64,000 bases of DNA, from the NCBI RefSeq assembly GCF_963678635.1, contig NC_087066.1:23737609-23801608 (forward strand), read 5' to 3'. Both the position numbers and the translations under genes were made by a program. Positions 59,801 through 64,000 of the stretch are shown one piece after another. Within the stretch, counting starts at the first letter, position 1. Each line of letters begins with the position of its first letter. This DNA comes from Symsagittifera roscoffensis (lineage: Eukaryota > Xenacoelomorpha > Acoela > Convolutidae). The notes below the pieces were generated by a model, which did no database searches, had not been told where the DNA came from, and saw only the letters and a list, made by a program, of their open reading frames with translations.

Positions 59801-62399
59801 GGCGAATTGTCGACGAAACGAGTACGATCAATCTTGATTTGCGCAAAGAACTCTTGTATTCGTGGGAGTATGGCTTCATTGAAGACAAACCTCAGGAGGA
59901 CGAGCCAAGATCACCCAACCTATTGAGAAAGGATGAAAATCGAAAGAGTGGAAAAGCACTAACAAATCCACTAAAAGGCAAGGTATAATCAGAGACTCCC
60001 CACACAGTGAAGTCGGCTGCTGGTGCAGTTATAGAAAAAGCGACATCGCTCAAGCAAAAATTGACACCAGTGAGCAGAAGGAAAAAGTCCAAAGAAAGGC
60101 AACGCAAGTAGAAGCCCACATGGAGACGAGCCTAAAACGAAATCCAAGAAAAAGAAAGCAAAAAACAGACAGCAAATAGCGATTCAGATGAAATACCGGA
60201 AATACAAGAGAGATCAAAAATGGCTAATGCCGCAGCGCTATAACAAGCCATTTAGATGTCACATCCAAGGACACAGAGGTGAACGGGGGCCTCAACCTTT
60301 CAGTAAAACGGGCAAAACCTAACAATGCGGGACCAGTATTGGAAAATTCATGGAGCTCGGTGTCCAAAGGAACCAAACAAAGTGAGAAGAAGCAAACTTG
60401 CCAAGAGGCAAGACGACAAAAAGCTGCAACTGCAGCAAATGATTCGGGACCATCCAATGCACAAAATACGAGCACACTATTATCCCCTGCGAAAGCATAC
60501 TTCCCGAGCACGTCTACTCCAAGGAAAAAACTACACGAAAATAGCAAAGAAACCACAAGGCATACATCGGCAGACAAAAAACTAGAAACTTTCCAGAGCC
60601 GCGATTTGACTACTGACGAATGGAACAAACTAGCCGACCAAGTACTAACGAGAGGGGTACAGAAAGCAGCATAAGACATTCTGAAATCGACGGATATGGA
60701 AGGCGAGAAAAACATAAACATTCCACCAGGATTCTCCGATTATTCAGGCAACAATGACGTTACAGTGAGGCGCAGTGAACGTCATACCATTGAATAAGGC
60801 GCCCAGCAGATATGGGAATCCGATCAAATATTCGGTGAAATTGATCAGTTCTGAACAGGACATAACAGAGCTCAACAAGGCAGCTCTGGAGGCGTATAGA
60901 ATAGAATTGGCAAACTTCAGAACAGATGTTAACAAACCAGTGGATACAAAACTAGGCTTACTCGAGAAACATCTGTTTAGACGAAAATTTGGTAGTGCAG
61001 CACTGAATGTCTCGAGAACCTGGAATGCATCGTGGCGGGTCCCTCTGAATTTTGATGACGACATTCCCGAGAAACGAGAAGAGAAGTGAGAAATGGAATC
61101 GAATTCAGAAAAGGACAATCTGATTTTCCAAAATTAATTAAACTGAGTACCAAAACTCATATCTATTTACTAAAATTTTATAAGTATACTTTATAAATTT
61201 AGTTAACCCAGGGGAGTGTGGCACAGCACATACTGCCTGTGCAGTAACCATTGTTGACCTCGCTGCACACTAATTTTGTGACTCATATTGTTATCTGTAA
61301 TTTTATCGTTATTAACTTAGTATTACTATCATTTGGTGTGGAACATGGAATCGACTTATTTTTAGTTGTCATATGAGCTTTTCGTACAAAAGATACGGTA
61401 ACATGAGCTGGTTCACGGAACCAAGAAAAATAGAAAATAAAAACCTTAGCTTCAAAGACTAAATTAACTCTTTGATTTAAATCTGTTTTTAACTGATTTA
61501 CCGCATTAGTTACCCTATCACAGGGGGTTCAATTCGTTACAAGGTTCCAAAGGAGGCAACTATTGAACAAAATACTTTTTTTATTATCAGATGGAAGTTT
61601 TTACTATTCCTTAAATTGTATACAACAGCATAGTCCATTCAAACGCTAGAGGAATTTTAATATTTTCTCACAAAATTTCAGAAAACTTTTTAGGGTTTGT
61701 TTCAGTGCTTAAAAGTTTGGCACAAATTATTTGCTTAAATGGGGATGATGTGAACAAATCTAACCCAATTGGAGACGCTGATCTTCTCTGAGAGTGATTC
61801 CTTTTAGACATTCCCATACTGATGTTGCTGTGTGCGTCTCTGACCAAGATGTTCGTGACTGGCACTGTCGACATGGTATTTCTACACGTCGCCGAGACCC
61901 TTCCGACACTCTCACGCAGCACAGGTAAGAAAAACAATTTTGAACACAGGCACTTAGTAATCACGGGAAACAAACGGAGTTTACGAAAGGAAACATTTTC
62001 TTGCATGTTTGTTGCCGTGCTTAAGACAATTTATTAAACGCCTGATAGTTTGAATGAGGCAAATTTGATGGACTAATAACATAAGCATAAATAATTAGTG
62101 GAAGGGGACGTTGTGATAAAATGTGTGTGATATTGGTAGACTTTCATTTGCTATCAACAGGTGTTGGTCTGTGTTCGTGTATCGCACGACTGGTGACTCT
62201 CCCGTTCCCCTATCTTGCTACACTCAATGTGCAACTGCCAGGCGTCAGTGTCCTGGTCATGGTCGCTCTGTCCATAGTGAGTGCTGCGGCATGTGTGAAC
62301 TTACCTGAACCCCGAGGTCAGCAGATGCCGGAGAGTGTGGATGACTGTCAGTTGTTGAACAAGGGGCGCCTCAGACAACGCATCTTCATCGAAGAGTAA
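41841..62399 (+). CDS. SLC22-like: SLC22-type organic ion transporter (major facilitator superfamily)
   Basis: Ten exons: 41841-41913, 42596-42787, 45549-45790, 46123-46226, 49749-49903, 50015-50183, 50650-50946, 53779-53990, 61808-61924 and 62161-62399 (TAA). They sum to 1800 bases, 599 residues, and every junction is GT-AG with matching phase. Family role: uptake or exchange of organic cations, anions or carnitine-like zwitterions across the plasma membrane with 12 helices; the substrate cannot be read here. Seen: short N-terminus, first helix in exon 2, then a long extracellular loop (about 45-170) with several Cys and Asn-glycosylation sites (NVT, NDS, NKS); GSMAD-ICGRRKAL at 199-211; PESPRWL at 316-322 followed by a long charged cytoplasmic loop; MDIIGRR at 454-460; VAETLPTLSR at 509-518, matching the family E-x-x-PT-x-x-R; and LPEP..Q.MPES-x-DD near the C-terminus. 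At least the ends and all signature motifs are intact. Intron 8 is 7.8 kb because of a retrotransposon. Confidence 0.93.
42788..45548 (+). other. SLC22 intron 2
   Basis: 2.8-kb AT-rich intron. Contains several spaced agtcataca-type short repeats (about 44690-44940), otherwise nothing recognised. Confidence 0.5.
46439..46660 (-). mobile_element. hAT MITE, inverted, partial (SLC22 intron 4)
   Basis: Starts with the complete terminal repeat caggggcggatctaggat, then ctcgaggga, aggtcgaccaaattgac, cgagctcttccaaagcac. The G-rich half is missing. Confidence 0.7.
47440..47733 (+). mobile_element. hAT MITE, degraded (SLC22 intron 4)
   Basis: Keeps ggcgcctttgtactatttt, catttttggcgccaa, gaagcgcgcgcc, tgcggcgcg, and the right end gagaaaatcctggatccgca. 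Left end lost. Confidence 0.65.
48371..48822 (+). mobile_element. hAT MITE with internal duplication (SLC22 intron 4)
   Basis: Left end cagtagcggatttagggg, right end gatcctagatccgcccctg. The right half is present twice: a first right end ctagatccacccctg at about 48668-48682 is followed by a second gagctc...gtcgac...ctcgag segment to 48822. Flanks atttacag and gtttatag agree at 6 of 8 places, a possible decayed target duplication. Confidence 0.7.
49195..49571 (+). mobile_element. hAT MITE, degraded (SLC22 intron 4)
   Basis: Contains gattcgacccctcgcc, cgcctttggagtcaattta, tgcggcgcagat and the right end ctcgagaaaagcctagatcc. Left G-run end lost. Confidence 0.65.
51080..51410 (-). repeat. GTTCCGACT-family element, degraded, inverted (SLC22 intron 7)
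   Basis: ggcaaaattcgacttttcaac, acctttgatcagtttttg, caattaacacgtaagtg and caatcgttcccaattg follow the order of the inverted copy at 40563. Ends not preserved. Confidence 0.45.
51411..53260 (+). other. rest of SLC22 intron 7
   Basis: AT-rich; G run at about 51470-51481. No gene or further repeat recognised before the MITE at 53270. Confidence 0.45.
53270..53479. mobile_element. MITE with GGCTCTTTTTCC ends and 9-bp target duplication
   Basis: 210 bases, ends ggctctttttcc and ggaaaaagagc, C-rich inside the left end and a 17-base G run inside the right. Flanked by tcaaaattt at 53261-53269 and 53480-53488, a perfect 9-bp target duplication, which points to a Mutator-like superfamily (inference). 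Interior unlike the 4608 copy except for short pieces (tttggtcttcat-like, gaccaaatatgtttg). Lies in SLC22 intron 7. Confidence 0.75.
54517..54567. repeat. perfect 51-base palindrome
   Basis: Arms 54517-54541 and 54543-54567 are exact reverse complements (attgagattatttagatg...) around a single t. Lies in SLC22 intron 8 about 350 bases before the retrotransposon. Confidence 0.9.
54916..55219 (+). repeat. 5' LTR
   Basis: 304 bases, TGTGG...ATCACA, so the canonical TG...CA ends are kept. Matches 61217-61522. The AATAAA of the 3' LTR is replaced by an A run here. Confidence 0.93.
55219..56330 (+). pseudogene. gag: gag-like region with damaged zinc knuckles
   Basis: Opens with an ATG made of the last LTR base and the first two bases of the primer site (55219-55221); a second ATG in frame follows at 55240. 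The product begins with a hydrophilic capsid-like segment (PPWNFETWLDQF) and stops after 70 codons at 55429-55431; coding-like sequence continues in other frames (55558-55776, 56016-56306). Near 56120-56230 two zinc-knuckle segments follow each other: PCTRCGKLFGAGHLK in one frame, and CKSCNKQKLFAKMC in another, where Leu stands at the position of the required His. Nucleocapsid function is therefore lost in this copy. Confidence 0.75.
55220..55237 (+). other. primer binding site
   Basis: tggcgcagccagcaggat follows the 5' LTR directly and starts with TGG, the complement of a tRNA CCA end. The priming tRNA is not identified. Confidence 0.65.
56461..57770 (+). pseudogene. pol: pol: aspartic protease and reverse transcriptase
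   Basis: Protease at 56461-56907: MRIDTGSPVSF with the catalytic DTG, and a later LGLDL flap/dimer motif. Reverse transcriptase from about 56930: PIPKKRRRIP, then after a frame break near 57150 FTLLDLKYAYSQIRL (catalytic Asp), LADMPAKFQKAMD and FLDDILIVSKG, the catalytic loop, intact. A shift at about 57530 moves into NWLGHKLTPSGITPKV and LRSFMGRINQLSKFIP, the thumb and connection typical of Ty3/Gypsy. At least three frame breaks and an in-frame stop disable it. Confidence 0.9.
57770..58330 (+). pseudogene. pol: pol: RNase H domain
   Basis: RDASHSGLGATLEQ (first catalytic Asp region), then after a frame shift near 58010-58070 LLAVVWSVDKFKHYLSG, ATDHKAL and HIPGKDMGIVDYLSR. Order and spacing are those of Ty3/Gypsy RNase H. 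Confidence 0.88.
58331..59220 (+). pseudogene. long charged linker between RNase H and integrase
   Basis: About 300 codons, Asn/Ser/Lys/Glu-rich, with stops at about 58618, 58834 and 59041 between stretches that stay open. No domain recognised. Most Ty3/Gypsy elements pass from RNase H to the integrase zinc finger in far fewer residues, so this is either family-specific or acquired. Confidence 0.6.
59221..59580 (+). pseudogene. pol: pol: integrase zinc-binding domain, damaged
   Basis: Seen: RPAVLKRIHRGHPRQEAML with the two zinc His residues, a stop at 59488-59490 inside the SR-LWWP motif, then AEEIRSCTRY, where Ile replaces the first Cys of the C-x2-C pair. Directly after this the recognisable integrase sequence ends; I find no D,D(35)E core. 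Confidence 0.8.
59581..61089 (+). pseudogene. charged C-terminal region of the retrotransposon, unrecognised
   Basis: Open stretches 59506-59733, 59743-59988, 60279-60674 and 60775-61089 are rich in Lys, Arg, Glu and Ser. The last resembles a Ty3/Gypsy pol tail (RRSER followed by SRYGNPIKYSV). The middle contains SSREVSPLFETEVESAQDKD and LRKELLYSWEYGFIED. I cannot assign a domain. An envelope-type signal peptide or membrane anchor was not seen. Confidence 0.6.
61205..61216 (+). other. polypurine tract
   Basis: aacccaggggag immediately before the 3' LTR; a short purine run in the usual place. Confidence 0.5.
61217..61522 (+). repeat. 3' LTR
   Basis: 306 bases, TGTGG...ATCACA, matching 54916-55219. 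Carries AATAAA at 61436-61441. Confidence 0.93.
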
Positions 62400-62623
62400 A
62401 TTAGAAATAATCAGTTTATTGAGTAACAAAGTACGTGTAGTTATTGAGTGAAAATCAACATTAAAATTTCAATTCAGGATCTGTTTTCAAAATATTTCAG
62501 TACTCATAAAAATGGGTGCTTTTTCTCCCTATGAGCAATTAGCAAGAACAAACTCTTTGCTGCTCTCGGAATACAACAAAGGATGATGTCAACAAGAAAA
62601 AACCATGCAACATTATAATAAAA
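62400..62623 (+). terminator. 3' flank of the SLC22-type gene with a polyadenylation signal
   Basis: AATAAA at 62617-62622, 218 bases past the stop codon, just before the start of a hAT MITE fragment. It is the nearest canonical signal. Confidence 0.4.
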
Positions 62624-62760
62624 CAGGGGCGGATTTGGGGGAGGGGCGCAAAAAAAGTATATATTGAGGCCAATATATTTTAATTTTGAAGGACATATCT
62701 GCCAAAACAAAAACAAAATTTTTGGTCAAAACTTTCCAAAAATTTTCCAAAGCGTCAATT
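62624..62760 (+). mobile_element. hAT MITE, left-half fragment
   Basis: caggggcggatttggggga, then direct passage to gtatatattgaggccaata and ggtcaaaactttcc. Right half missing. Confidence 0.65.
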
Positions 62761-63393
62761 TGACTTCTGATTTGTTTTCAAGTTCAATTCAAGCTAAATT
62801 GAAGGCTAGTTACGCACTTCAATTACGAAAGCAGAAATGGCGCAAAAAGTTTCCTTGCGTTCAATTACAGTTTTGCAACTGTTTGTTGGCTTTCTTTCAG
62901 GTTTGAAGGTGAAGATGCTATCTGAGATTTCAAAAAACAACAACTCTGATGTATGCTGATAATCATTTAGCTCGATGCAAAACACGAAATATCAATGAAA
63001 ATTGCTAGGCAACAACTGATAATTTGGTTACGGGTTGCAAATGAGTGGCATTCATCAGCCGACTTATACTGCTTTACTGCTTTCAACTTCATGAAATTCA
63101 AATTACTCTACTCATGAACAAAAATATCAAAACTGTGCACAAAAAAGTGCTTAAAATGCTGTTTTATGCTAAAAATGCTGTTTTATGGTGGAAAAAAATC
63201 AAAAAATTGTCCACCGGCAATATTTCCCAATTTGATTTTCAAATGTGAGTAAGGTTACAGCTTATAATTCATCGTGAGATAGTTTTGGGGGCATTCGAAA
63301 AATGATGATCAACAAAATTCCGAGTGGTTTAAGTTAGTCGACTCCCCTTGACCTCTTGGTTGAAGTCAAAGAGCTGATAACTACTGGTGCAGC
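62761..63393. other. intergenic, nothing recognised
   Basis: AT-rich with a small tandem patch (aaaatgctgttttatg twice, about 63155-63187). No gene. Confidence 0.45.
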
Positions 63394-63407
63394 GTGTGTG
63401 TGTGTGT
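63394..63407. repeat. (GT)n microsatellite
   Basis: Seven GT units. Confidence 0.8.
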
Positions 63408-63473
63408 TGAGCGTGATGGATGTCTAGTCGTCGTCGTTTCTGTCCGAAATCGGTGGTACTGGTGCAGCATTAG

Positions 63474-63789
63474 CAGGGGCGGTTTTAGGGGGGGGCGGCG
63501 GCGGGGCGGACGCTTTTTCCTCAGGGATTCGACACCCTGCCGACCCAAAGGGTCCCCCTTTGGTACTTTTTAAGATACCCCCTTTTGGCCGACCGACCCG
63601 AAAATTTTTCTTAAGGCACTTTTGGCGCCAGTAATTACTAATTTTGAGGGGGGAGCGCGCGCCGAAAAAACGCAATTTTGAGAGCTCAAAAAATCAATTT
63701 AATCGACCTAAAAAAAAGGTCGTCAAAATTTTCGATTTCTTTTTGAAAATCCGCCCCCCCCCCTCGAGAAAATGCTAGATCCGCCCCTG
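63474..63789 (+). mobile_element. hAT MITE, complete, 8-bp target duplication
   Basis: 316 bases. Left end caggggcggttttagggg, right end ctagatccgcccctg, so the terminal inverted repeat is CAGGGGCGGATnTAG-like. Flanked by agcattag at 63466-63473 and 63790-63797, a perfect 8-bp duplication. The terminal sequence and the 8-bp duplication are those of the hAT superfamily. No transposase. It serves as the reference copy for the other members listed here. Confidence 0.92.
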
Positions 63790-64000
63790 AGCATTAGTAT
63801 AGCAATACTTTTATGCTCAAAAACGTAACATTTATCAAACAACTCTGAACCATCTAGGTGCAATGATCCAACATAATCACTTTTTACATTTCTGATAGCC
63901 AATAATGGGCAAGAGTTTCATTGTGAATGGCTCAGCGCAATTCAAGAAAACACTTTTCGTTTAATTTTCAAACATCCTTTGTGATTTGATTTAAAAATTA

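Larger units (their letters stand above)
54911..61527 (+). mobile_element. Ty3/Gypsy-type LTR retrotransposon, full length, decayed
   Basis: The unit spans 54916-61522 with 5-bp target duplications ggggg at 54911-54915 and 61523-61527. Order: LTR, primer binding site, gag-like region with zinc knuckle, aspartic protease, reverse transcriptase, RNase H, a long linker, integrase zinc-binding domain, a charged C-terminal region, polypurine tract, LTR. RNase H before integrase is the Ty3/Gypsy order. The frames are broken by many stops and shifts, the two LTRs differ at roughly one base in ten to eleven by my rough count, and no integrase catalytic core is recognisable, so the copy is old and cannot move by itself. 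It lies in the sense orientation in intron 8 of the SLC22-type gene. Confidence 0.93.

Noticed and set aside
60224-60721. 165-codon minus-strand frame with hydrophobic stretches, considered as a membrane protein
   Set aside because: Antisense of the Lys/Ser-rich retrotransposon tail; hydrophobicity is the expected complement of that codon use.
54849-61545. aattcgttacaag on both sides of the retrotransposon (about 54855 and 61531) as a long target duplication
   Set aside because: The exact 5-bp ggggg duplication sits right against the LTR ends, whereas these 13-mers are at unequal distances from the LTRs, so they are more likely chance or an older local repeat.
33954-62399. A single gene fusing the LDLa domain to the SLC22-type transporter
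   Set aside because: The second LDLa exon runs into a stop at 37682-37684 with no good donor, and the transporter has its own well-placed ATG at 41841 in the normal N-terminal position for the family.

Overview
This is an AT-rich eukaryotic window. Its two large genes are split by canonical GT-AG introns of hundreds of bases to several kilobases, their proteins are animal-type, and the non-coding DNA is packed with mobile-element debris. The best reading is an invertebrate metazoan scaffold; nothing here fixes the phylum. A 200-base run of N (37160-37359) marks an assembly gap. All recognisable genes are on the + strand. There is no CRISPR, operon or other prokaryotic feature.

Layout. 1-15.7 kb: one probable orphan exon at the left edge (Kazal-like cysteine spacing) with a decayed second copy 1.8 kb on, then non-coding DNA with a 46-bp-flanked duplication, minisatellites, MITEs, a TATA-like site and a 1.6-1.7 kb tandem duplication holding a 70-bp-arm hairpin. 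15.75-23.27 kb: a complete six-exon DGAT2/MOGAT-family acyltransferase gene (337 aa when the exons are joined). Its first intron carries a palindromic Tc1-type element, into which a hAT MITE inserted and then grew into a five-unit, ~233-bp tandem array. 25.66-27.33 kb: a broken reverse-transcriptase relic of non-LTR type. 33.95-37.68 kb: a small secreted-type LDL-receptor class A protein gene of two visible exons. 41.84-62.40 kb: a complete ten-exon SLC22-type (organic ion transporter-like) gene, 599 aa. Its 7.8-kb intron 8 contains a full-length but decayed Ty3/Gypsy LTR retrotransposon with 304/306-bp LTRs and a 5-bp target duplication. Intron 4 holds four hAT MITE copies. 62.4-64 kb: downstream sequence ending in a hAT MITE with a perfect 8-bp target duplication.

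The DGAT2-type enzyme would make triacylglycerol or diacylglycerol at the ER. The SLC22 protein would move organic ions across the plasma membrane. The LDLa protein would be secreted. I see no sign that the three act in one pathway. The main story of the window is transposon ecology: at least six repeat families, several nested, duplicated or tandemly amplified inside gene introns.

All exon joins were done by eye. The reading frame stays open through every proposed splice in both large genes, which is the main support for the models. The one irregular junction is the donor of DGAT2 intron 1.
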